Shown here: positions 53,796 through 64,000 of the stretch, piece after piece | Position numbering within the stretch: position 1 is the first letter of the stretch | How the letters are laid out: each line of letters starts with the position of its first letter | DNA from: Diabrotica undecimpunctata | Taxonomy: Eukaryota > Arthropoda > Insecta > Coleoptera > Chrysomelidae | Length of the DNA stretch: 64,000 nt | NCBI RefSeq assembly: GCF_040954645.1 | Contig: NC_092807.1 | Location: 50,600,991-50,664,990, forward strand | Direction of reading: 5' to 3' | Program-made: the position numbers and the translations under genes | Notes under the pieces: model-generated | The model's database searches: none | What the model was told of the DNA's origin: nothing | What the model saw: only the letters and a program-made list of their open reading frames with translations

Positions 53796-54079
53796 ACAGC
53801 ACGTAGAAAAAATTGGCTGTGATCTGATTGGCTGTGTGGTCAAAATCTGATTTTGACGTAAAACTAGTTTCTTTCCTAGTATTAGAAAGCAGACAAACAA
53901 AGTCATTTTTTTTCTTGCTCGTTAGATCCTTCAGAGGGTGTTGGATGCATAGTTCTTATTTTTATTTCTCTTCTGGTATTTGAAAAATACTTCATATTCG
54001 GTGGGGCATATAACAAGTGGGACAAAAGTAATCACCCTATTGGAAAACCGTATAACTTTTGCAAATGGCGTCAAATGTC

Positions 54080-54850
54080 AATTCAGAATACAAATCGACA
54101 AACCAGTTAATTTTTTTTGAGCAACACTTCGTTGGTTGTGTTGGCACACCGTGAATTTCCTCGCAGATTTCTTGGCCGTCACTCGCCTCGATAGACTGGA
54201 ACAATACGAGTTACGAGATGTCCGGCTAATGTCCAATTTTGGTGAATGATTTGAAGATGTTCCCTTACAAAGTGCGGACAGTGCATCAGATGTTAGCTGT
54301 CAACCGCCAAACGCGTCTATCCTACGCTTGAGTCATCCTGAATTTCAACGAAGAGGAGGACGATTTTACATCAAAAATTATCATGAGCGATGAGGCTCCT
54401 TTCCATCTTAGCCATTTCGTTAAAAAACAAAATATTCATTTCTGCGACACCAAAAATCCGTGTGTTACCCACGAAGAGCTATTACATCCGCATAAAGTAA
54501 CTGTATGCTGTGCTGTTTAAACTGGAGAAGTCATCGAGCCATTTTTCTTTGAGAAAGCCGCAGGCCAAAGACGATTAAAGACAGCGCTCGCTACAGATTC
54601 ATGATTACCGATTTTTTTTTGCTCAATTGGATGAATTGGGACTGAAGAGCATGTGATTCCAGCAGGACGGTGCAAAGGCTTACACTGCTCGAGCCACAAC
54701 CGATATTCTGAAGGCAATATTTTCGGGTCGTTAATCTCTCATTTTGGTGATTTGCACTGGCAGACCAGATTACCCGATATAACCGTTTCGAATTTCTTTT
54801 TATTGGGTTTTTTGAATTCGCGGAATTACATTACCGAGCCTACGACTCTT
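54080..54850 (+). pseudogene. Mariner-superfamily transposase remnant
   Basis: In shifting frames: IMSDEAPFHLSHFVKKQNIH then FCDTKNPCV (about 54381-54465; MSDEAHF is the first Asp region), KVTVCCAV (about 54498), FEKAAG (about 54549), WFQQDGAKAYTARATTDI-like residues (about 54652-54710, second Asp), and LISHFGDLHWQTRLPDITVS then FFLLGFL (about 54734-54820, the decayed SPDLTxPDFFLWG third-Asp block). It is related to the transposase at 25846-26920. No inverted repeats found. Confidence 0.75.
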
Positions 54851-55384
54851 AAAGCCCTTAACCCTACAGTCGTGACGTGAAAAAAGTTACACCTATATTT
54901 AACCTAAAGCTAAGATTAATATTATTAGAAAAATTAGCCCCCAGATGACTTCAGTTCTACACTGTTCACTGCACTACTACTGCTTGGGACATGGGACGGT
55001 CCATTTATATCATCGATAGTGACGTGGGTTTGGGTTTGGATGGGACTATACGTCGAGAGCTAGATTCGTATACGGAACGGAAGAAGTTTTATTATTATTA
55101 AGGAGAGGTCTCCATGTTGAAGGCAACTCGTTGCCGTCGTCTCTTTTGTTGAGAAATTTCGAGCGCATTTAGATCTCTATGGCTTCAAAGATAATTATTG
55201 TTTTATAAAAACGAATGGGGCTATAGTTCTGGAATTATTAAAATAAATTTTGTGACCTATATGGAGATGATGTTAGCCTAGGGCTGAAACTGAATCGGAA
55301 TTGCAAACTAAAATGGAATATTTTTGTTGGAGAGCGTCAGAAATGTGTCAAAATTTTCGCCATTATTTTAAATTGATGGAACTA
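54851..55384. other. Unassigned stretch
   Basis: Nothing recognised. Confidence 0.35.
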
Positions 55385-56164
55385 CAATATGGAACGAAGA
55401 ATGCTTAATGTAGGATCTGAAACACTACTCGAAATAACTAACGAGCAAGTTAAAAAGCCATAAAACAGATAAAAAATGAAAAAGCTTCTGGATACGATGA
55501 GTTAACAAAAGAGACGATTACAGGTGGAGGTGAAACTAGTTTGAAGGCAGTTTAAATCTTAATGAACAAGTGCCCCTTTGAGGGTGATACTTCAAACTCT
55601 TGGGGAAATGCTCAGATACTTACTACACAAAAAATGAGACAAATACAAACTCGAAAATTACAGAGACTATTACAAGGCTCATCCGTACAAACTCTTTGTC
55701 AAAATAATTACCAACAGAAAGACGAAAATACAATATATATGAATCTCTCATAAAAACTAGCTTAACCTTTGGTACAGAGACATGGAGACTAACAGAAAGC
55801 AATAAAAGAAAACTCGAAGCAACAGAAATGGATGTATTTAGACGATCACTTCGAATATCTAGAGCAGACAGAATTAGAAACGATGAAATAAGAAATCGGA
55901 TGGGGGTAGATGGATCACTGGCAACAGACATAGAAAGGAAACAACTTATATGGTATGGCCATGTTCAAAGAATGCCAGAAACAAGACTACCAAAAATCGC
56001 CATGAAATGGATACCACCAAATCGTAAGAAACGAGGAAGACCAAAAAGAACATGGAAGGAGGGAATAACAAAGGCAATGAGCTCCCGAGACTTGACCGAA
56101 GAACAATGGAATGATAGAAATTCGTGGAAATTAGGCATCGGACAACGACGCAAGACGTTTTGAA

Positions 56165-56168
<4 letters not shown>
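55385..56168 (+). mobile_element. Non-LTR retrotransposon with internal deletion (family L2a), ending in (TA)n
   Basis: An N-terminal reverse-transcriptase piece (SETLLEITNEQVKKAIKQIK-like, about 55418-55490) is joined to the C-terminal part. That part includes LTFGTETWRLTESNKRKLEA, a 111-codon open frame 55828-56163 with MDVFRRSLRISRADRIRNDE, LIWYGHVQRMPETRLPKIAM and RKKRGRPKRTWKEGITKA. The final residues lead to the stop at 56161-56163, and the (TA)n array begins five bases later. The palm is deleted. The 13796-15250 copy is the same family. Confidence 0.82.

Positions 56169-56223
<55 letters not shown>
56169..56223. repeat. (TA)n microsatellite at the 3' end of a LINE
   Basis: About 55 bases of TA starting five bases after the LINE stop codon, in the position of the element's 3' tail. 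Confidence 0.95.
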
Positions 56224-56229
<6 letters not shown>

Positions 56230-58720
56230 ATCCAATACATTCGATAGTTACCAGTCTGTGTAGAATACCTACAGACAATAAGGACACTTATAGCAAAAAT
56301 ATTTACAATGCACTAAAAACTTCTAATGTATAATGGAATATATTTGTTATAAAAATTTTTAAATGGAATAGAATGCCGTTTTTGGTCCTCAGACCATAAT
56401 CAGTGAAAACATCTTAAAAGTAGTTGAAACTAGCCACATAGCAATGTCTAATAACTCTTAGATTATATGTTGAAAATATTAAATTTCAAAAATGTTGTGA
56501 CACGAGGTCGATGTTAGAGAATTTCTCTTTAAGTGAACATACAGATCTCTGCTCCAAAAAAAGGACTTATTAGATTAGAGTTCTCCGATTGATACCAGCG
56601 AACTGGAGTGGCGTCATTTCTTGTATTGCATTACTAAAAATATAGCAATGCGTAACCCTTTTTTGGTGTTGCTAGAAAGGTCACCAATGGATCTACTGCG
56701 AAAGGAAGCTAGATGGTTGGTACAAAGCAAGCATGAGTTAGAAACTAGCTTTTGGAATTGGTACTTGGTTCAACAGAACAAATTACCAGTATACATAAAG
56801 AGACAACAAATCTGGTAAATTACCATAGATAAGGAGGAAAAGATAGAAAAAGGGCTCCACTTAACTTTTTGTTAATAAAAAGAGAAAGTTAAGAAACCGT
56901 AGATCTCGAAGGAAGTTAAGAAACAAAAAATTATATTCTGAAAGATGATGTTGTTATTATTGATAAGTTGTTATCAACACACTCTATAGTTAAATAACAA
57001 ATATTGTTCACGCCACTATCTGTGTTAAGTTTATTTCATGAATTTTTCCGATCCAGCAACACAGCAGTCTAAGCATATGCAGACATTAGGCCATATGTGA
57101 AGATAAGGCGAGTCCCTAAAAGCACCCCAAGACGACAACACTCAAATTCGGGTCGAGATCGGTGATACAGCATTCAGAGCGAGCGGACATAATACTTATT
57201 AGCATTCATATATTCATGTATTGTGTAATTCAAAATAAAGTCAGTTTTTCACACGGAGTTTGATTATTTAACAACGGCACACGCGAAGTGCAAATCAAGT
57301 CATTTACAAATATGTTCGATGGAAATAGTCTACCCAATAGTGCTTAGTAGATCATCACATTACTATCCAAGGATATTTAAAGAGGTCATCGAAATCTCAA
57401 TAGCCAATCAATTTGAAAGGTAAATAAGAGGGTCTGCAACGGAACAGGATGTAAATTTCCTCTTTACCAAATACAAAATTTTTCAGCATATGCACATAAA
57501 ACTACAGTACCGATTTCGACCAACCGAGAGTTCCGGGAGGCCCTCGACGACCTATGAGATATTTGAATAGCATAGATATTAGATCACGCAGATCATACAC
57601 AGATCATAGTTGTTGCATTTTTGATAATGTCTGATGCAGTTGCAGATAAAACGTCAGGAAGAAATAATTCTATATCTCGACCTATAAATCTATTTTTTTT
57701 TTACAAAAAATGACAAAGATTTAGTGTTTCCACCAACTATTTCTATACTAAATACTCCTGATGCGTGGCAGTATAATTAATACTGTTACCGTACAGCCTT
57801 CAAAAATTTGCTTGAAAATGTTTGGCCTTTATATTTTGCAACGGATAATGTACACTTTTGTTTCTCGCATCAACCAAACAGATTTCTTTAGAGTTCTTAG
57901 TATCTTATTTCTTGAATAATGTCTCGTCCTCTCACATCACAATGCCTATTGACACCGATGATTAGGCGATTTCGCTAATTGTTCGGCGTTTGTCGGTCTT
58001 AATGCGTTTTACCATCATCGAGATTTCATCAGTTGTGTATCGTTTCATCGGGACTGTCGATTCCAACGAGTAGATGTCTAGGGAAACATCTAAATTTGCC
58101 GACAAAAGAAACTAAATGGATGGGTTAGTAACGTCCTGTATCACATCACCGTTTAAGGTCGATGGAAATATTTTAAGGACACTTTATTTTATTTAATTTA
58201 TTCACAGCTTACAGCGGGAAGTAGTTTGGAGAAGGTATTTAACAATATAAAACAACATATTTGGACATAAAATCAATCTGATACTTGTATTGGAATTTTC
58301 TGGTATTTGGTGTCGGGATATTTTTAAACTATCGTCAATTTCAAGATTTTTTTAATACTTTGTTTTGTTTGTTCATAATATGTATATGTTTATATCATTA
58401 ATATCTCGAATTTCTCTTATATCTAGACATTTGAAATACATATACAGGGTGTTAATGTAAATAAATACGATAAATCACGGTGTAATTATGCATAAAAAAA
58501 TAATGACAGTTTTCTAGATAAATGTATGTTCGCAAATGCTTATTTTCCGACATCCGGGGTGTTGAAAGTTTTCTTACAAACTGACGATTTATTTGTTGCT
58601 CTGAAGTCTGAATCCGGTTGAAATATACAAATGAAATTTGGTGTATTTTAAGAGGTAGTTATTGCCCATTTTTTGACATACAATTCATAGAATATTATAT
58701 TAATCATTGGCACGAATATA
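56224..58720. other. Long unassigned stretch; possible LTR-like segment near 56945-57275
   Basis: 56945-57275 ends with CAAAATAAAGTCAG (a poly(A)-signal-like site) and then GATTATTTAACAACGGCACA, which resembles an LTR end followed by a primer-site region. No matching second LTR or gag is present, so a solo LTR is only a suggestion. ACAGGGTGTTAATG near 58445 resembles a Tc1/mariner tip. The rest is unrecognised. Confidence 0.3.
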
Positions 58721-59900
58721 CACTAGTGGCCAAAATTCTGAAAACTTTACAAAAATTTTAGTTTTGTTATCAGCATTCCTCTTTTTCACAAGACTCATGT
58801 TATTTATATGTTTATCTATAATTTTATTGTATCGTTTTATGCTTCTCCTTAATATTTAACATCTATTTTAAGAGGAAAACGCACTTAAAATTTAAAAATA
58901 AATAAAACAACAGCCGTTAGCTATTAGTAGATATATTTTAAAAAAATAGTAGGGTGGTTATTATCAAGAAAAATCTTCTGGTGTAATAACTCTAAACCAG
59001 TTTTGAATAATCGCTTCTATCAGTTCTCACTTGTTACTTGGGTCTCGGCGTGATACTAACACTTTCAGCCTTGACCATAAATTTTCTATTGGATTTAGAT
59101 CGGGACTATTTCCAGGCCAAGGCAGGATAACGTCATGGTTTTTCAACCATTCCATGGAAGTCTTAGCCGTATGACAAGGTGCTCCATCTTCCTGGAAGGT
59201 ACATTGTTGGGCATCCCTTTCAAACAAATCTTTGATAGTCGGCAGCAGTTTGGCTTGCAGTATCTCTTCCTGATTTTTTTTTGCATTAATATTGCCCTCT
59301 ATTACTGCTAAATGTCCAACTCCATTACTGGTCATACACGCCCATACCAAGACACTCCTCACAGGATGCTTCATAGTGACCGTAGTACACTGGGGTCAAA
59401 GGTCTTCCCCCGGTCGGCGGCGAACAAACTTCACTCCGTCACTCCCAAATATTGAGATTCTGGTTTCATCACTCCAAATTACCGTACTCCACTGTTTCTC
59501 TGTCCAGCCTCTGTGTGCAAAAGCCCAAACAATGCGTTTTTGCCTCTGTTTTTTGTTAAGGAATTGCTTTTTTCTGAGGGTTCGTGCTCGCAATCCATTT
59601 TCACGCAACTTTCTTATGATAGTGCGGTCCGATATTTGTAAGCCAGTTAATTTGACAATATAGAATTAATTTCTTTCGCGGATCTGCGACGATCTTCTAA
59701 AAAAGTCGGCATATTCTACTCTCATCGTATTGACTAACTTTTGGTATTCTGCCTGTACTTTTTGATGAATTTGTCGTTCCACCACCCCATTTGTTTGCTA
59801 TTTTTTGATACGTGTAACCTTCTTCTCGAAGAATAATTGCTTTGGATCTCTTTCCTGGCGACCAGTCAACACGTTTTGGGTTTCTTGGTGCCATTTTCAT
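58721..59900 (-). mobile_element. Tc1-family DNA transposon, one inverted repeat end recognised
   Basis: CACTAGTGGCCAAAATTCTG at 58721 with TA in front is a typical Tc1-like terminal repeat. The transposase reads leftward from about 59894. No inverted partner of the tip is found in 59900-60110, so the other end is lost or beyond recognition. Confidence 0.78.
59020..59894 (-). pseudogene. Tc1-like transposase, broken by one frameshift and one stop
   Basis: An N-terminal helix-turn-helix part (LREEGYTYQKIANKWGG, 59900-59697) is followed, after a frameshift, by NKKQRQKRIVWAFAHRGWTE then VIWSDETRISIFG (59608-59396; first Asp). An in-frame stop after GEDL follows, then VRSVLVWACMTSNGVGHLAV, CTFQEDGAPCHTAKTSMEWL and PWPGNSPDLNPIENLWSRLK (59374-59027; second Asp and Glu, 34 positions apart). 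The cut-and-paste catalytic triad is still readable. Copy decayed but recent enough to align end to end. Confidence 0.88.
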
Positions 59901-60112
59901 TGAATTGACACTGATCTCTCCGACAATTGAATAATATCACCTTAGTAACAACTACCTAGAGTCCCTAATAAACACTGAAAGTCGCACGAAACTGTACTAA
60001 ATGCTTCCAATTGGGTCGCTGACTGAATAGCAAAACCCTGACGCAATACTGTATTGCCAATGTTGCCATTCACAAATCTCGAATTTTCGGCGTTCGCTTC
60101 AATCTGTTATTC

Positions 60113-60117
<5 letters not shown>

Positions 60118-60203
<86 letters not shown>
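60118..60203. repeat. (TA)n microsatellite
   Basis: About 86 bases of TA. Confidence 0.97.
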
Positions 60204-60379
<176 letters not shown>

Positions 60380-60560
60380 GAAATACAAATATTACGCAGA
60401 AATATAAAACAATAAAACAAAAATATAATTGTAATGATAAACTATATTAATCAGGATCATGAGACGAGTGTTGCTGGAAAAACGATAATTATTGTAAAAT
60501 TTCCAGAATTTTCCCATATAACAAGAAAAACAAATGTAAAATAGAGCATCCTACTTTACT

Positions 60561-61765
60561 GTGCTACTAGCTATACGCCCAGTGCCGCATTCAGCCGAAA
60601 TCCTCGTGTCAGTTTTCAATGAATTTCCCTCTTTGGAAGAAGGGGAATACGGATATGGTGCAGATGAGAGCGACTCCAACGATGAAGATTTCGAAATTGA
60701 AGATGACTCCGTATGTAAGGGATTCGATCAGGAAGAGCTAAATGATTTGGTACGAGATTTGAGACTATGTAAAAAAGCTTTGGAGCTCTTAGCATCATGA
60801 CCCAATCAGAAAAACTTGCTTGAGAAGGGAGCAAAGGTATTCTATTTTCGAACACGAGAAAGGGCATTTCTGCAATACTTTCAAAGTGATAGTGGATTTG
60901 TGTTTTGTCATAATGTAATTGTGTAAAGTGGTTTAATGGAAGAATTGGGAATTTCAAACTATAACCTAACTGACTGGCGACTGTTTATAGATAGCTCAAA
61001 GCGGAGCTTGAAGTGTGTTCTCTTCCAGAATGAAAATTTATTTGGTTCAGTTCCAATTGGCCATTCAGTTTGTTTGCGTGAAGAATATGACGACATAAAG
61101 AAAGTCATTGATCTGTTGCAATATCACATGCACCAATGGATCATTTGTGTTAACCTTCAAATGGTCTGCTTCCTACCTGGTCAATAACGTGGATACACTT
61201 TTTGTCGACACAAAGAATATTATATTTTCACCTCTGCATATAAAATTGGGTCTTATGAAGCAATTTGTTAAAGCTTTACCAACTGAAGGAGACTGTTTCA
61301 AGTACCTCGTGTCGAAATTTCCTAGCCTATCATTTGAAAAGATAAAGGCCGGTGTCTTTGATGGTCCACAGATTCGGAAACTTCTTGCAGATGAAAATTT
61401 CGTGGTAACAATGTCAGAAATTGAAAAGAATGCGTGGTTGGCATTCAAAAACATTGTTAAAAACTTCCTTGGAAATACACGAGCATTGAATTACGCCGAC
61501 ATTGTCCAGCAACTCTTGGAGAGCTTCCAAAAGTTAGGTTGCAGCATGAGCATTTAAGTACATTTTTTGCACAGCCACCTTGCTAATTTCCCGGACAATC
61601 TTGGTGCGGTGAGTGATGAGCAGGGTGAGCGTTTCCATCAAGATTTGAAGGTCATGGAAGTACGATATCAAGGTAGATGGGACGTACATACGATGGCTGA
61701 CTATTGTTGGAGCATCAAGCGTGAATGTATACAAACTAAACACTCCACTGACGACAAGAATTAGT
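60561..61765 (+). pseudogene. Decayed member of a repeated arthropod gene family of unknown function
   Basis: Most of a long protein can be read with three stops (60798, about 60924 and 61555) and one frameshift near 61170. Landmarks are FNEFPSLEEGEYGYGADESD (acidic start), FDQEELNDLVRDLRLCKKAL, YNLTDWRLFIDSSKRSLKCV, HQWIICVNLQMVCFLPGQ, HIKLGLMKQFVKALPTEGDC, SFEKIKAGVFDGPQIRKLLA, NAWLAFKNIVKNFLGNTRAL, DEQGERFHQDLKVMEVRYQG and MADYCWS. I recall many unannotated arthropod proteins with these blocks, in high copy, which suggests a mobile or amplified family. About 60 residues expected between GQ and PLHIKLGL seem deleted. No function is known to me. Confidence 0.6.
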
Positions 61766-62589
61766 GGAAAACAAGTGTCAGATCTAACTCAACAAAAAAT
61801 GTGTTCCCCAGCGGTATAGTTAAGTTACAAAAAATTCCAGATTACAAATAACATCCGTAGCAAGAGTGATGCAAATCGGTATGCAGTCGGTGAATTATTG
61901 ACTTTTAGAACGTTGCACTTGGTCTTTCATATTTGTTGTCATTAATTTAAAATACATTTTGAAACACATACGGAACTATAATAACTTTTTAAAATATAAT
62001 AACACAAAAATTAAATTTCCTAACAGAAAATATTAGAAACAGAAAATATAGCAAGATAGGTTTTCACCACAGTGTGTCTTTAATGTCCTAATTTTAAACG
62101 CTTGAGAGAGTACTGAGGTGTTTGCTTCCTCTACCTAAATGGTCTTAATGAAAGTATAAGATTGCCAAAAAATCTCAGGGTATTGAATAAAAGTATTAAT
62201 TAATATCAAAATGAAGACTATGTCAAACCTCATCCTACTGTCTTGAAGTTTTGTTAATTTTAGTGTATTCCTAGATTATATAGTTTCTTTCGTACCATAA
62301 AATACCCAATTTAAAAACAATGTATCTCGTTAACTTTTTCTATACCCTTTTCTATCATTTTAGCATCCCTTACGCTCCCGAACGTAAATGACTTTAAATA
62401 TTGAGTTAAAATTTTAGGATAATGTTAGTTTATACCTTAAATAGAAGTCAAATTTTTTGCATAATTTTCAAAGTGACATTTGACAGGATTCAAGGACTAG
62501 CACAATTGTGTCATACAGTAGCACACAGATAACTAGCACAATTGTGATAATGAAACCAATTTGAGAAAAATGAAACCAAATTTATTGAA
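61766..62589. other. Unassigned stretch
   Basis: Nothing recognised. Confidence 0.35.
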
Positions 62590-63950
62590 TGAAGTTATTT
62601 GCAATGAAATTGAACAAAACAGTTTTGTTTGTTACTTAAACAAAGATAAACATCACACTTACTACACCTTATTCTTGATCTACTTTGACAGGTTTCTAGA
62701 CGACATGTGTTAGTATTTTTTTGATTTTCATGAAAAGGCCAATGATTAAACCCATGATACCTTTTGTCACGACAGGGCATTGAAGCGTACCTAAGCCTTT
62801 TGATACTGAATTCTTCTGTGTTATCTTCATTGTCTCTTTCTGGTCTTCTGGTTTTTGTTCCACAGATCAAAAATTCACCCAAATTTAACCGAAATTGTAG
62901 CAAGTCCAAGATATCTTTTGTTTTGTATTTATTGTTTTTACAATCTTTTCGATATTCCATTCAGCTGTTAAAGATGGATAAATCAAATAAGTGAGGTTTT
63001 ACTCCAAAAGCTGTGGAAGCCATAATTATGGATTTATTATCTCTCCCCTTTGGCAAGCATACCTTTTTGTCACTTCTTACGTATTCTTCTGACTGACCTC
63101 TTTACATTTCTTACCTGAGCTTCAACTGAGTTGGCAGAGAGCCTTGGTAAATTTCCAAATTAAGTATTGTACCACAAGATGTCGTCAAAACAAAATTTTT
63201 TAGGCGAACAGGTCTCGGCTTATTTTTTACAAATTGTCGTATTGGACATCGGCCCAAAAAGGGTATCATTTGTTCATCAATTGAAAATTACGTCCCACGT
63301 AGTCTCTGAACTTCTAGACATCTTTTTCTTACTCTATCTATCATCGGCTGAATTTTCCAAAGGCGATTTCGTTGTTTTATCTCTTCAGTTACTTCAGTCT
63401 CGATTCATTACATCAGCTATGATTGGTAGTCGGTACTTTAGTAAGGTGTATTTTGGGAAACTTAAAACATCCCATGACCTCATGCATACCAAAAAATTGT
63501 TTGATCTCTTCGGGAGAAATATCTGGTTTTATTTCCTTGTTAGTCTCTTGAAAATAGTATTGCGAAGTTAGTTTTGCTCCTATTTCAAAAAAATCATCAT
63601 CTAAATATCGACTGAAATAACTAAATGGACTCAAAACGTCGTTAATATCATCAGTCCCATTGGATTCTTCTGAAATATTCTTGCTTGCGAATGAATCTTT
63701 GGTCCATTTTATGCCTACGGAAGGTACATTTTTGCTCGTAGAAGGTTCAGGATTTTCCTCTTCGATATGTTATTTTCCTCATCAGACTCTTCATCAGCGA
63801 TGTTTGGCTCAATATAATCATCATCTAGTCGCTTTCAATCTCTAAATTGGACCCACATTCATCTATCAGTTCATAAATTTTATCCGGATTAGCCATAAGT
63901 TCGTCCAAGTTAACCTTGCTTGTATCTCCTGCAACAAAAAACATAGCTCA
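62590..63950 (-). mobile_element. piggyBac-like element, catalytic core deleted
   Basis: The N-terminal part is at 63930-63413: VNLDELMANPDKIYELIDEC with an acidic run, then after decay PFSYFSRYLDDDFFEIGAKL and IKPDISPEEIKQFFGMHEVM, the start of the piggyBac DDE domain. The C-terminal part is at 62960-62590: DILDLLQFRLNLGEFLI and the Cys-rich zinc-binding end, IRCSKCDVYLCLSNKQNCFV then QFH. The roughly 300 residues that hold the three catalytic Asp are missing or unreadable between 63412 and 62961. TTTTTGTTGCAGGAG on the minus strand at about 63938-63924 looks like a splice acceptor just before the N-terminal part. Confidence 0.8.
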
Positions 63951-64000
63951 TAAGAACATAACATTTAATACATTTAATCATTTTTGTACGAAACTTAGTG

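Noticed and set aside
56945..57275. LTR-like segment with AATAAA and a possible primer site
   Set aside because: No paired LTR, no target-site duplication and no matching internal sequence, so I did not call it as a solo LTR.

Overview
This window looks like arthropod, most likely insect, nuclear DNA. It is AT-rich, genes are sparse and have long introns, and most recognisable coding sequence is transposon-derived. The mix of non-LTR retrotransposons (RTE-like, R1-like, CR1/Jockey-like), Penelope-like elements, Ty3/Gypsy, Tc1/mariner, hAT, piggyBac and Helitron remnants fits a large repeat-rich insect genome. A beetle is my best guess, but nothing here proves the order.

Only two host genes are well supported. 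They are tandem, same-strand, two-exon genes of the Mpv17/PMP22 membrane-protein family. Gene 1 has exons 10243-10428 and 27984-28367 around a 17.5 kb intron. Gene 2 has exons 33122-33292 and 40215-40565 around a 6.9 kb intron. Both introns interrupt the reading frame at the same place and in the same phase, so the pair arose by duplication. Both introns have filled with mobile DNA.

The main feature is a structurally complete Ty3/Gypsy retrotransposon (17666-23942, minus strand) inside intron 1 of gene 1, inserted in a (TA)n microsatellite. It has two 311-bp LTRs that look identical by eye, a tRNA-Leu-type primer binding site, a polypurine tract, an intact gag and an intact 1385-codon pol. 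Gag has an N-terminal SAP-like domain, a heptad-repeat coiled coil coded by a 21-bp minisatellite, and a CCHC knuckle. Pol has protease, reverse transcriptase, RNase H and integrase with a GPY/F motif. Pol then continues into a C-terminal extension resembling a TARG1/OARD1-type macrodomain, followed by a CCCH zinc finger. This accessory module is the best candidate in the window for a little-described system: a retrotransposon carrying an ADP-ribose-binding or ADP-ribose-processing fold together with an RNA-binding-type finger.

Layout: 1-10 kb holds LINE fragments and a 1.25-kb foldback element. 10-28 kb is Mpv17-like gene 1, whose intron holds LINEs (one nested with an 11-bp target-site duplication), a small MITE, the Gypsy element, a second foldback family and a Tc1/mariner element with long inverted repeats. 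28-41 kb holds a LINE ORF1/endonuclease remnant, another foldback copy and Mpv17-like gene 2, whose intron carries R1 and other LINEs. 41-57 kb holds Helitron, Penelope-like, mariner and hAT fragments, a non-autonomous hAT element with an 8-bp target-site duplication and an internal tRNA-like sequence, and a 143-bp palindrome. 57-64 kb holds a Tc1 element, (TA)n arrays, a decayed member of a repeated arthropod family of unknown function, and a piggyBac copy lacking its catalytic core.
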